Source: Alligator mississippiensis
Taxonomy: Eukaryota > Chordata > Crocodylia > Alligatoridae
Length of the DNA stretch: 64,000 bases
Direction: 5' to 3'
NCBI RefSeq assembly: GCF_030867095.1
Contig: NC_081832.1
Location: forward strand, 56,157,444-56,221,443
This document shows, piece by piece, positions 50,378 through 62,010 of the stretch. The first letter of the stretch is position 1. Every line of letters begins with the position of its first letter. The position numbers were made by a program, and so were the translations under genes. Below the pieces are notes generated by a model. It saw only the letters and a program-made list of their open reading frames with translations, did no database searches and had not been told where the DNA came from.

Positions 50378-50673
50378 GTGACCTGATTCCTTTAAGGATC
50401 ATTACAAAAAAAAGGAAAGGAAGGATGATGGCCTAAAGAAACACCCACCACAATAGACGTATTCATGTGTACAAACACACTCTAGCTCTGCTCCATATCC
50501 CATCCTGGATTAGGCCAGTCCCCAGATCAGGAAACATCACTTTAGTGTGGTAGTTTAAAAAATATTCAGGTAATTCTTTCCCATATTCTTCAGCAGGAGA
50601 AAAGCTACATCAACAATGATTCCTCCTAAAAATCCCACCCACTAGATGATAGCACAGATCCTGGTTTTCTCTG

Positions 50674-51185
50674 TTTAAAAATTGCAAATTCTCTAATAAA
50701 AAAATCTCTGATTAAAAAATCCAAAATCCACATTTCTCTGAAATTAAAATGAAACACATAAATACACATATATAAATACATTGTTTTATTGCTATATTTA
50801 CCATTTTTAAGTAATCTGGAAGCCTACCAGTGCCTCAATCATTATAATAAAATACATGCTAAATACCAACATATGTTGGTGTTTGATTTTGTTTGTTTTT
50901 TTATCATGGAAAATCAGAGCTCCCTCTGATCCCTTTGCTCACCAGGATGCGGGTCCAGCTGTGGCTGTCCCCCAGCTGCCCTGTCAGTGCCCCTCACTCC
51001 TGACCCGTTGCCCCCCACCCCAGTCCCCAGCCCTGCCAATGTATGATGAAGAGGGTGGGTGTGAACTCTGCCAGCCTGCAAGAGGAAACCTGCAGTCTCC
51101 CAGGTTTTTCTCCTTTAAAGGAGAAAATCCGTGGTTTTTTTCTGTTTTCCCACAGCAAACAGAAAACCCAGATCCCTGGTGATAA
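50674..51185. repeat. Repeat family E, copy 1
   Basis: An AT-rich head (TTCTCTAATAAAAAAATC, then ACATTGTTTTATTGCTATAT) is followed by a C-rich block and a tail with GGAGAAAATCCGTGG and CAGATCCCTGGTGATAAG. Head and tail phrases recur at 56.97-58.17 kb (TTCTCTATTAG, ATGTTTTATTGATATATC, TAGATCCCTGGATATC). The family is unknown to me. The 108-codon frame at 50856-51182 is not supported. Confidence 0.5.
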
Positions 51186-54100
51186 GACTGAGAAAACCTT
51201 ACATCACTCCAGACAAATCATAAATACAAAATCAAAGTTAAGAGAACAAATGAAAGCAAGCTGGAGTTCAGACTCAGCACTTCTAAGACCTACTCCTGGT
51301 CCTGTGTGAGCAGAACATTGAGAAGATTAGCTGTTCTGACTAGCACTGTGTGAGAGTTGCATGCCCAGTGAATAAACCAGCATGTTGTTGGCTTCCCCCC
51401 CAGTTCTTTCTAGGTTTGAAAATGTTGGGCATTTGCCTAGTGTTCTGGCAATCTTTATAGTTGAAATCCAGTTTTCCCCACCTGCAAAAATTCCTTTTTG
51501 CCTGTGAGGAAAAAAAAATTAATTTGGGTAATGAGTGCTGCTTGACTATATAGTTTCATCTTGGAGAGACCATCAGCTGGAAGATGACTCAGAAGCGGTG
51601 GTCCCTCTAAGCAACTAAGTTAGTTCAGTCAGATCTTGACATGAAAGTACCCCGCTCACAGCTCTTCAAATACTTCAGTGTTGCTCCCTCTAGACACTTG
51701 ATTCCAAATCCTCAGGTCAATTGCCAAAACCCTCATGTCATACTCCAACATGAGGCAATCATGTTGGTGAGCTAATCATACTTTATACCCTGTCCACAAA
51801 TGGGTGGTAACAAGAGGGATTGTTTTAGGCTGGAATTAAACTAAGGAAGCAGATCAGTAGGGGCACAGGTTACTGATGGGTATTCGATTTTAGATACAGT
51901 TCCTTTGTAACAGGGAACGTAGGCCCAATTCTGCATTGCATTGCACTGCACTTTGTTGTCATTAGGCCCTGTTCAAACAGAGTGCAAAATCAGTATAAAT
52001 ATTTTGCAGATGATAATGGCAGCAATTTGCAACCGCTACGCACAGTTGTAATTGGCCTTGGAGGCTGCAAGGAAGTGGAGATTCAGGCCTGAGAAGATTT
52101 AACAGGTGAACAAAACAAGCAGAAATTGACCTTAAGTTTTGTGCAACTGTCACTATTTTAGCCCTTTGCTTAGAAGCATCACAGCTGCAAAACATTTAGA
52201 TAAAGACAAACAATTACAGTGCACTACCACTGGAGGAGCTTAAATAATTTAAGGCTCATATTGGCTCCGATTTGTTTTATTCCATCTTTTCTCAAGAACC
52301 AGATGCTGCCCATTTTAACACCCCTTAATTTCAGCACAAGGAGTTAGATTTCTCCTTTCATCTAATTGTATAAAGAGTACATATGCCTCCATGAAAATGC
52401 AGGACGATTGCCTCCTGAATAGGATGATAGGGGGGTTTCTCCATGTTTGTGTGTTTGAGTCTTGGAAAATGTCCCTTTTCTGATCTCCCAGTAAGATCTT
52501 CAGAACTCATAAACCATCTGTGTTGGCTTGTATAGGGCCATTGGCAAGTCTGCAGCAAACTGTAATGTCATTATACAAATTAAACTAAAGCATTTAGGTA
52601 GAAAAACATGTTGTAAATGTAAACTGAGTAACGTGTGTGCGGAACAGTGTAGAATGTCATCACCTACAGTGTGCGCTCCTTGAGCCTTTTATTTGTTTTA
52701 AGGTCCTATATACATGTTAGAAATACAAAAGGTTACAGGATCAGTTGGTCCTCCAATGTGAAACTGCTCCCTAAAGAATATATTCCATTTAAAACCTGTT
52801 GCTGTCCATAATTATTTGGCCATGGAATTTGCTGTGGTATATGCTCTTCAATACAGAATACAGGAATTGGCTGTATATAAGTATATAATCTTGAATGATA
52901 TTTAGATGTGTGTGTGCCTGTGTGTGCATACACACACACATTTATAACATTTTTAATTGTGCAAAAAAAGAACAACCCCCCCACCATGAAAATGTGAACC
53001 AAGGGTCAATTTTTTGCAGTGTTGTTTTGCAGTGGCAAATTTTTTGCAGTTTTTGATCCTCTCCTTATTAGGGAAGGTGTTCGTAAACACCCTACCAGGA
53101 CTAGCAGTAATTGAGTTCCACTACAGTTAATGCTGAAATTCCTGGATCACTTCTCTGTGTTGCTACCATTTCTTACTGTGCTAAGCAGTTATCCTGAGAA
53201 AGCTTGGGTAACACATTGATAAAAGCAAAAAAGACTCCTCTACAAAAGCACTCCCATAATCAACAATACTGGAAGAAGGTGGGATAGCACATGAGAGAGA
53301 ATTTGAGAAAATCCAGAAGGTAGACAACTTTGTATTCAACTGGCTAGCAAGATATTCAGACCTTTTTTTGTCTGGACATTCTTTCTGTTTGTTTGTGGCT
53401 TCCTTTAAACAGGCCCCTTCTCCCATCATTCACAAGTATAAATGTGTCCTATTCAAGCATTTTTAACTTCATTATGTATTTCATGTACTTATGTTTAAGC
53501 TAGAAAATGGCAGCTTTGATTTGCTTCTTTTGTATTAAACATTCCAAAGCCTATACTCACTGCAAGAGAGGATTCACTGATTGTTTGAAATAGTTGTTCG
53601 TAAGTGATGCATCTTAATATCTTCTGTCTCTACAATTTTGTTTGAGAACTAACTCTAAAACTGTTGGGTATATTCTTTGTTCTTTTGTTTTCTATTCAGT
53701 GCTTAGAAGAGAGAGAAGTCTGATTGAGAATCACAAAAGAAATCTCAGGTTCTGGGTAGTTTTTTTTACCAGTGAGTATTCATAGAGTAATTCAAAGTGG
53801 AACTTGGCACAATGAACCAAAAACTATTTGCCCTCTTTTCAGTCTTTGGGAAAACCTGCCTACCCTTACTGGTTTATGGAGCTTTGCAGTTACTTTCACC
53901 TGCGACTCTCATATTTTATAATATACTTAAAGGTTTTACTTGCACAAAAGGAAAGAAATTCAAAGTTAATGACTTATCTTCTGAGTATTTGCAAGACCTG
54001 CAAACCCTCTCCACAGGAATGCATGAAAAGGCTGCTTTTAGCTTGCCTTCACTATAGATACAGACAAAATGCACCCAGTGTGCTGCTCAAAGCATCAGGT

Positions 54101-54466
54101 AGAACTTAAGACATTGCTGATATCATGGAAAGCTAATAGATAATGGCAGGAGAAACCTTGCAAAGTGAAGGTGGCAAAAGAGTTAAAGATGATATTATGC
54201 AAGTTAATTCTTCCTTCCTTCCTTCCACAAAATAGACACGTTAAGTAGAGTGCATCACCTTAGACAATAGAAGAGACAATTACTTTGCAAATAAAATTTC
54301 CTATGTTAAAATATATTTGTCTAACAGTATCTATATCAACTCCTTCACCCTAGGATCAAAGTACCAATATGCCAGCATATTGCTTTTAAACATAATGAGG
54401 TTCAAAACAACAGTCCCATTCTCCAATACTTATTTCTTTTGTACATCTCAATTTAATTGCAGAATA
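51186..54466. other. Anonymous AT-rich noncoding DNA
   Basis: No gene is seen. A short TG/CA microsatellite lies at about 52908-52939 and a TTCC tract at 54211-54226. Frames at 53797-54109 show no motif. Confidence 0.5.
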
Positions 54467-54815
54467 CAGGGGTGATGCATAGGGGGTGCACGTGCACCCC
54501 TGAGTGTGGCGGTGCACCCCCTACAAAAAGGCACTGCTAACACTGTTGGTGGCACTTGTGGGCAGTTACCACTTGCCACCCCACCATCGACACCACCGGC
54601 GGTGTCAGTGGGCAGTCCATGATCACTGCTGGCCATCACTGATGCTGCTGGCAGAATCTGCAGGTGGTCGCTGACCCCTGGTCAGTGCTTGCCACCCCCT
54701 CCCCCCACCACCAACAGCGCTGGTGGCATCTGCAGGAGCTCCTGCTTACCAAAGCCATGCTCCTGCCACCGCATTCCCACCACCAGCCGCTGGGGGTGTT
54801 TATTGTTCGTGGCAA
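54467..54815 (+). repeat. Repeat family C, copy 2
   Basis: The copy reads TAGGGGGTGCACGTGCACCC, CCCCCTACAAAAAGGCACTG, then CACTTGCCACCCCACC, ATCTGCAGGTGGTCGC, CTTGCCACCCCCTCCCCCCA and CTGCTTACCAAAGCC, ending CGCTGGGGGTG. The order and orientation match 42480-42832. A GGGTGCACGTGCACCC palindrome marks the left end of this copy. Confidence 0.7.
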
Positions 54816-55084
54816 AATAAATTTGATTTTGGAACTCCTAAAAGATCCTATCCAAAGAAGTGAAAAGAAAAAACCCTGACTTTTGGCGTAGACACCATAT
54901 ATGGGTTTACACAGGGCTAAGGGCCATTTACATATAACAATGACAACTGAGACACAGAGAGATCATTAGAAATTAACATTTCTAATAAAGGAAAGGTGTT
55001 GGAAAGCAGAAGGAATATTAGGGCCTGATTTTTAGTCATGCCAAGCATCTACAGGGAACTATACACAAGCAGCAAAGCTGCTCT

Positions 55085-55330
55085 GACACACTGTAATTAC
55101 AGAGCGTCAGAGCAGACTTGATTAATTGTATCTGCTGGAGCGCGGTAATTACTGCACTCCAGCAGCCTCCAGCATCTCATTTGACAAGCTTTAGTTAAAG
55201 CTCCCCTGCTGCCATTTTGAAGTGCAGGGATGCTGATACACGAGACCTGCTCCGGGTGCTCTAATTAGACCGGGTCTTGGAGCTGCTCCATTTAAAACAC
55301 ACCACCCCCCACTCCTGGAGCACATGTATA
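55085..55330. repeat. Repeat family A, copy 2
   Basis: GTCAGAGCAGACTTGATTAA, GCCATTTTGAAGTGCAGGG, TGCTGATACACGA and GTGCTCTAATTAGACCGGG line up in order with the copy at 33985-34275. The palindrome centre is less regular here. GAGCGCGGTAATTACTGCAC is an added palindrome-like stretch. Confidence 0.6.
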
Positions 55331-56968
55331 ATCACTCATAATTCTAACTGAAATTAATGGGAGCCACAGTTGTTCAGCACATCTGAAAAAATTGGGTCTT
55401 GACTTCACTACTACCCAACAAGGCCCCCAAAATCTGTCATGATTCCCATTTCCTCTTCCAGGTAGGCTCATATATCCTTTAGCCTTCTTTTAACATCATT
55501 TCTTGGGAGAAATAACAAAGCAAACACAACTATAGATGCCATCTCCCTTTACAAAGCAAAGGGACTTGAGCACTCAAATACAGTGTTCTGTCGTCATTCA
55601 TTTTCCCATTATTCCAGTCTCTCACCATATTTCTCAATGTATCTGTTTGTTGTTTTATTTATAGATCTCACTTGCTTCTGAAAAGGATATTTTATAAGGC
55701 AGTATTAAAGCTGTAACACAATTCAAAAGAAGCAAGGAATGAGGACATCTAAAGATAAAAGTTATTCTGACCTCGTTGTGATTAGTTATTCACTCAGTCC
55801 CCACCTTTGTAAAACAACTCACAAATAACAAGGAATGTTTCCTTTCTTATAACAGGAACATAGTGAAGGCAACTTAATAAATTAAAGAAATGATCATAAA
55901 AATTAATAATAATCACCATTACTCTATTGTATAGTGCTAGAAAGCTCTCAAACATTGCACATAAAGCCATCAGTTATATGAAACTTCCATGAAGTTCAAG
56001 CAAAACAATAAAACAGAAAAGGTCATTGTGTAACTGCAGACATGTCAAGAATAAGAGCAGTAAGTGTCAGCCATTGATTGCACAAATCTAGGTCTTAAAA
56101 TATCAAGACAAATAAGGACTGTTGAGTTTAAATCTTTTTCAGTGGATCCCTGACAACTCATAGTTCAAAAGACCTCTTAACAAATGGGCATCTAAAGGCA
56201 CAGACTCTTTACTTCTTGCATCCTCCACACTTTCATTACCTTCAGTAAAGCTTTGGGGATAAGGAAACACAGGCCTTTATGGAAGTGTCCACACATGCAA
56301 GCACGTGTGCTTCCAGCAGCTCAAAAAGAAGTGGTGCAAATTTGAGCTGGGACTTTTTGCTTCAGCACATGCGCTCAGACATGCACTTTGGTGTGGAGCA
56401 AATTGTGCCACTTGGGACAAAATAACCCTGCCTGGCTCCTTCCAGATCTGCAGCCAGGAGGAGCTAGAGCCCAGGGCCAGCACCTGTGATGTCCCCAGCA
56501 GTATAAAAAGTTGCCCTGCCCTGGGCCCAGCAGTGTAAAAAGCCACCCTGGCAAGTAGCTCAGGGCTACTAGCTCTCAGGCTGAAGCAGTCCTGAGAGTT
56601 CCCTGCACCCTCTACCCACTGCAGCAGTCTGGCAGTGGGAGCTGCTGCCTGGCTGTGACCTGCTGCACACCTACCAGACCTGGATAGGGACTACACAGCC
56701 AGTAGAGGCATCTGCCCATCTGGGCCAGCTGCCAGTGGACTGTGGGTGCAGGGTTGGCCTCTGTGCAGCACTACTGCCACGTGTGCCCCCTGCCCAGCCA
56801 TCTGGGTAGCTATCACCCGGAAGATGTTCTGGGTGTGGTGGTCCGCTTTGAACTGTCAAAGCATGTTCTCCTGGCCCCATTTGGCCAGGAGGTCAGCCAC
56901 AGCCAGCTGGATCCAAGGTGTCAGCTGTGAGCAGGCAGGGTCCTGCCACTGGCCTCCCTAGCAGGAAT
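55331..56968. other. Anonymous noncoding DNA
   Basis: No gene is seen. From 56285 a GTGTCCACACATGCAAGCAC phrase resembles the left ends of family B and may be another relative, but its right end was not found. Frames at 56277-56961 carry no motif. Confidence 0.4.
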
Positions 56969-58172
56969 TCTGGTGTTCTCTATTAGAAAACTGAAAAATC
57001 CCTGATAAAAAATCCCAAAGTCACTCTGTAAAATACCCCCAAATCCATGTTCCTCCACAGATAAAACAAAAGACCACTATACAGAGAGAGAGAGAGTGAG
57101 ACAGAGACAGCGATCAGTTTGACAATGTTTTATTGATATATCTACAATATTAAAGCAAGTCTCTTATCATAATAAGAAAGTGAACTCTAAATACATGTTT
57201 CATGAATTCATGAATACATATTTTGCTGCCCTCCCACAGAGGCTTCGGCCCCCACACAAGGGGTACGGCCCCCTAACGGGCAAAATGGCCCCTGCAGAGG
57301 CTACCATTCCCCCCTGCAAGGCCCACATGCCCCACCCCAGCCCCTCGATTGCTGCCTCACCTGGCCCCACCCCCCACCAGCTGCTGCAGGCCCCCCAATG
57401 GCTGCCCCACCCCCTGCTCCCCCAGAACCCCCAATGGCTGCCCCACCCAGCCTCAGCCCCCAACTTGCACCCCCAGGCCCCCATGGACACCCCCACAACC
57501 CCAGGTACCATCACTTAAAAAAAAACAAACAGAAAAAATGGAAAAAAAAAAGCCTCTGTTTACCTTAGAAGCAAGGGTAGGGGGGCTCCAGGGCCTCCTG
57601 GCAGAGCCCCCGGGTATCACAGGACACCGGGGGCAGGAGGGCCCAGGCTGTGGCTGCTGGAGCTGTCCCTCTGCCCGGCAGTGTGCGGGCGGGGCCCCAG
57701 TCAGCCAGACAGCAGCTCCAACTGCTGGTAAGTGCTGGGGGGGTAGATTATGGGTGGGGGGCAGGGATGGGGGGGGCTTGGGAGGATGGACCCAGGCAGG
57801 GCAGGGGTCTGGAACCTCAGGGGGTCTGGCAAGGGGAGGGGCAGGGCAGAAAAGTGATCAGTGGCCTCAGGGGGGCTGGCAAGGGAAGGGGCCAGACAAG
57901 GCAGGGGTTGGGGATGGCCAGGGCAGGGGTTGGGGGCTGGGGGAGTGGGTGGGGCTGTTGGGGGCCCCCATGGTCCCCTCCCCCCTCCTTCAGCCCCCCC
58001 GGCCCCCTACTCACCGGCACTGGAGCCCTGGCTGGCCTCGTGTTTCAGCACCAGAGCGAGGGGCCAACCACAGAGATGCTCTGGCAGCCAGAGCATCTCT
58101 GTGCAGGACCCAGCCTCCAGTTGCCTCAGGGCTCTGCTTTTTTAAACTTCAATTTTTTTTAGATCCCTGGAT
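56969..58172. repeat. Repeat family E, copy 2, with expanded C-rich/G-rich body
   Basis: The head is TTCTCTATTAGAAAACTG and ATGTTTTATTGATATATC (57126 on); the tail is TAGATCCCTGGATATC. The body (57230-58130) is very C-rich, then G-rich, with repeated CCAATGGCTGCCCCACCC and GGGCAGGGGTTGGGG phrases, and an AG microsatellite lies at 57084-57109. The 286-codon frame at 57349-58209, and the frames overlapping it on both strands, are open because C/G-rich repeats lack stop codons. They are proline- or glycine-rich in every frame and are not called. Confidence 0.5.
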
Positions 58173-59066
58173 ATCAGTGTGGGGGTGGGGGGAGCACAAA
58201 CTCATGTAGCAACATCCATGATTCATTCAAAATCTCTTGGTATTGTAAGACTGGTTACTGAGATCTTCAAAAGATAGAAGCACTGTCTTAAATAATTTAA
58301 TTTAAACCAAAGGAATCCCTTACTTGTGTTTAAAAAGTGGCAGGTTTTCTTTTATTGCTGAGAGAAGCTGTAATAAGATAAGAGCTTATCTGTTGAAATC
58401 ACTGGATAGAGTTCCAATTGACTTCATGGGTACTGGATAAAACTACCAAGGAGTTTTCACCTTAACATTACACATTAGCTATGTCATTAAGGACTGGAAA
58501 TGGCCTCGCTATGTCAGCTCTTATACAGATTCTATAAGTTATACCCATCGCTGCAAATACATCCACACAAAAGATCCTTTTCACTTGAGTAGGTCCTTCA
58601 ACAAAAATGTCAACTGAGCAAGCATGCAAACTACCCTGTTCCTCTGAGGTGGCCTATCCATTACAAAGAACTGAAAGGAAGCTAGTCCAGTCACTTGGTA
58701 TGCTACTTCTGTTTTGCAGGTGGAGGGATTCAGTCTCATAGGATCTTACTTCCAGTTCCTCTGGCACCTTCCACAGATATTAAATTGTTCATTAAATTCC
58801 TCCAGGTGATTAGTAAACCTGTTGACAGTAGAAAATTCAAATACCTATATATGAGCCCCAGATAGTACTTCATTGACAACTGGCAACCTTTGAAGCAAGT
58901 CTGACTGATGCCAGGTTATTGTTTAGCTGCATCAGAGCCTGAATCCAAACACTATTTCATTGTTGTACACAGTTCTACAGAGAGCCAAGAAGAAATAAAG
59001 GAATCTATGCAAAAATATTTAGTGGGAAGTTATTAGCACTGAAGCTCCTGTCTCACACACTGAAAG
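58173..59066. other. Anonymous AT-rich noncoding DNA
   Basis: No gene, repeat family or open frame of interest is visible. Confidence 0.5.
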
Positions 59067-60061
59067 GCTAAGTACAGATGTTGAAAAAGCCCCTGGCAGT
59101 GGCACTCTGTCACATTTTACTTGAGGTGCTATAAGTTTGAGCAGAAAGGAACCAAACAGGTATTAGCCATTTGGTGGGGGGCCGGGGGGATAGTTCAGTG
59201 CTTGCCTGCACTGGCCAAGGCCAGCTGGCAAGGGGTGCTCCCACATGCTGCTGGAGCCAGTCCTAGCCCCTCCCCTCCCCACCCCCCCGCCCAAGTTGGC
59301 AGCTGGCAACAACATCTGGGTAGGATGAAGGTGGGATATACAGTCCCTTACCATGAGGTCTGCACCACAGTTTTCTGGGTGAGGTCTCTGGGCAGGGGTC
59401 AGGCTGGGTCTAAAGGGAGTCCCCCTGCTGCACAGACCTGGCATGCACAGGCCCTCTGAGATCCCAGCCAGTAATCTGGGGGGTGCCCTCATGTTGAGGA
59501 CACTCCCTTCTCCTCCCCCCCGCCCCCCTTCCCCAGCCTCTTGACAGCTACAGAAAGAAGGTGCAGCATGAGAGTGCCTGGCTGCTTTTTATCACACCGG
59601 GAACTGGTGTGGGGGAGGAAAGGAGCCTTTGCCATGTGGATCTGGCCTGGCCCCCATCAAACCTAAGCCTGCAAGCTTAGGGGAGGGGAATCCACGTGGC
59701 AGAGAGGCTCTATTCCCCCAGCCCCCTCCTGGCTGTGCAGGAAGGAGACAGTCTTTCTAGTCTCCACTCTGTGACAGCCTGGGGTGGGTCTGAGCCGGTG
59801 TTAGGAAGCTGTTGAGCAAAGAGCTCCTGGGATGGCAGCAGAATGTGACCTACATTGAAGTGCAGTGGATACAGTTCAGATGTTCAAAGAATTGCTCTAA
59901 CCTAAAGTGTTTTAGCCTAATACTACATCCATAGAGGGTTAACTTATAGTGGGATTCACCATTTTTAAAATGGTTTAAGTGCTATAAACATCTGTTCTGT
60001 TATGGCTTTAAAGTGCTTTGTGCATGCTTAATGTGCATTAAGTGTAACATCTGTACCTAGC
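59067..60061 (+). mobile_element. TIR element family D, copy 2 (995 bp)
   Basis: The ends are GCTAAGTACAGATGTT and, inverted, AACATCTGTACCTAGC; 15 of 16 bases match. The terminal regions match the copy at 45688-47070 in opposite orientation, and the CR1 insertion seen there is absent here. The centre is C- and G-rich (59170-59720). No duplicated flank is convincing. No transposase is present; frames at 59121-59492 are artefacts. Confidence 0.8.
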
Positions 60062-60748
60062 TACACACATGCCCTATATAGGTCTAAAAAGTGCACCCTT
60101 ATTCCTAGCATAAGTTTAAAGAGGAGACTTCCGTGATGAACTCTATATAGTGAAATGTAATCAAACTAAAATCAGCAGTTGATTTGTCTTGAGTAAAGAA
60201 AGGGAGAGTGTGTAGTATCTTTAATATATGGATGGCTGGGTAGACTAAATGACTGTCGCACAGAAGGCTTATCTGTAAACACTGCAGCAAGGCTTAAGAT
60301 TTTTACCACAATAAATGACTGGTTTCAATCAAATGCTACTAAAACGTAAGGCATGGCCCACAGGAGTAATTACCAGTCTCTTGACTGAAACAAAGGGCAA
60401 TTACAACCAGCTGAAGTATGCTCCCAACGGTTGAGCACTTGATTATAGAGAGCTGGAGCAATCAGCAAGCAAAATACACTTTTTTTTTTGCCTACATGAT
60501 CCCTGTTTGATACTGTATGGGGAGGGCTCATTTACAGACTAACTTAATGCAAAGCCTAATTTTCACTTGTAAAACATGCACTGCAGATTCCTTAAGATGC
60601 TGAAATTATCCACTGTTGAGTATGAGCCAGATGACTAGTGAGAAATACATGAAGAAGTTAGTGTGCACTGAACTTGGGTGTGAATTTATAGCACATTGCT
60701 TATCTACAGTAATTCAGGGTGAAGATACTTTTAGTGTATATCTTCATG
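60062..60748. other. Anonymous AT-rich noncoding DNA
   Basis: No gene is seen; a T-run lies near 60481-60489. Confidence 0.5.
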
Positions 60749-60789
60749 CAAGGTAGCTTACACCTTTAAAAATGGTGTAAGCTACCTTG
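60749..60789. repeat. Perfect 16-bp inverted repeat with 9-base loop
   Basis: CAAGGTAGCTTACACC at 60749-60764 is exactly complementary to GGTGTAAGCTACCTTG at 60774-60789, around TTTAAAAAT. Weak inverted similarity extends outward to about 60733 and 60805. It could be a tiny foldback MITE. Confidence 0.85.
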
Positions 60790-60804
60790 TACTTTGCTCT
60801 CACT

Positions 60805-61697
60805 GGCTGGATCCAGATGTGCAGGTGCATGCGGTTTGTGCAATCACGTGTTGCACATTAAACCATGTGTAGCACTGCTAATTAGCCGTGCTGGGGCAAA
60901 AATTGCTACCAGGATTTCCTGGCAGAAAAAAACCCCCAAACAACTCTGATAATAAACTGGCACAAAGCACACCATAGCACTGTGTCCTGGAACAAATGCG
61001 GAGACAAGGAAGCAGGCAGCTCTGGGCAGCTCTGCTCCCCTGTCTTCACATGCCTCAATGTAGGGGCTCACATGCCTCAATGTGGATTCCCTGCGCTGGG
61101 GCACATAGAGGCCCCATCTTGAGGCATGCTACACCCCAGCCAGCTGCAGAGCCCACTGCCCTGTCTCAAGGCATGTTGAGCCCTAGCCAGCTGCTTCATG
61201 GCTGGCTGGGGTGCAGTGTGCCTTGAGAGGGGGGCTCCATCTGCCTCAGTGCAGGAGCACTGCAGCAAAGTCCCTGTGTTGAGGCAAGCAGAGACAAGAG
61301 AGCAGCCAGCCTAGGGCTATCTGCTCCCTATCCCAAGACGCACTACATCCCAGCCAGCCAGGGGACTTCTCAGCATGCAGAGATGGGGGAGCAGCCAGTT
61401 CTGGACTACCTGCTCCCCCATCTCCATGTGTCACTCCCCAGCTGGCTGGGGCACAGGGTGCCTGAGTGTGGGGGCTGCCTGCCAACTATCCCACAATGAA
61501 GCACCCTGTGCCCCAGGCAGCCCCTCTCCCCCCCCCCCCCCCACCTGCAGCACATGGAGCAGCAGAACAATGTGTTTGACTGCAAATCGCATGAGCGGGG
61601 TGTGTACTACAGCACAAAGTAACAGAACATATTTGTGCTGCTACTATTTGTGCTACTGCAAATGCACACTCCTGCTCATGTGGACGTGATCACTAAG
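60805..61697. mobile_element. TIR-like element with GC-rich repeat body (about 890 bp)
   Basis: The left end GGCTGGATCCAGATGTGCAG and the right end CTCCTGCTCATGTGGACGTG then ATCAC (61671-61693) are imperfect inverted copies (GATC...CAGATG/CACATGxGCAGG). The body repeats CATGCCTCAATGT, CCCAGCCAGCTG and GCATGTTGAG phrases, and includes a C-run at 61528-61542. The plan (TIR ends, GC-rich repetitive centre) is the same as families B and D. No coding capacity: the frames on both strands reflect the repeated body. Confidence 0.5.
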
Positions 61698-61931
61698 AGT
61701 ATTTGCCCACACTAAGTATAGAATAGCTAGTTCCCCAACATCAGACTCCAGCTTACCACACACTAGTTTCTTCACGTTGATAACCTTTAAAATGAATTCT
61801 GTAATCTGCCTTATCATGCAAGTTCCAAAGCTACAGGTCCACTACTTGTATATGCAAAAACAATGGGCTGACTCCAAGCCAGTGCTTCGTTCCATTGCTG
61901 CATTTTCCTCCTTATTCTCATGAGTCAAAAG

Positions 61932-62010
61932 CAGGGGTCAGTAACCTATCACCCATGAGCCAGATTCAGTCTATGAAGGGATGAGATTCAGCCCATAGAC
62001 GTGGGACACC
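61932..62010 (+). mobile_element. hAT-like element, left end only
   Basis: CAGGGGTCAGTAACCTATCA then GCCAGATTCAGTC resembles the CAGGGGTCxGCAACC...GGCCxGATCC left terminus of hAT non-autonomous elements. I found no matching right end in the following 500 bp, so the extent is unknown. Confidence 0.45.

Noticed and set aside
57349..58209. 286-codon open frame, one of the longest in the window
   Set aside because: It lies in a C-rich then G-rich repeat where stop codons are rare. Overlapping frames on both strands are also open, all proline/glycine-rich and without domains.
45688..60061. Target-site duplications for the family D copies
   Set aside because: Flanks such as ACACAC near 59055 and 60063 do not abut the TIRs symmetrically, and copy 1 shows no match.
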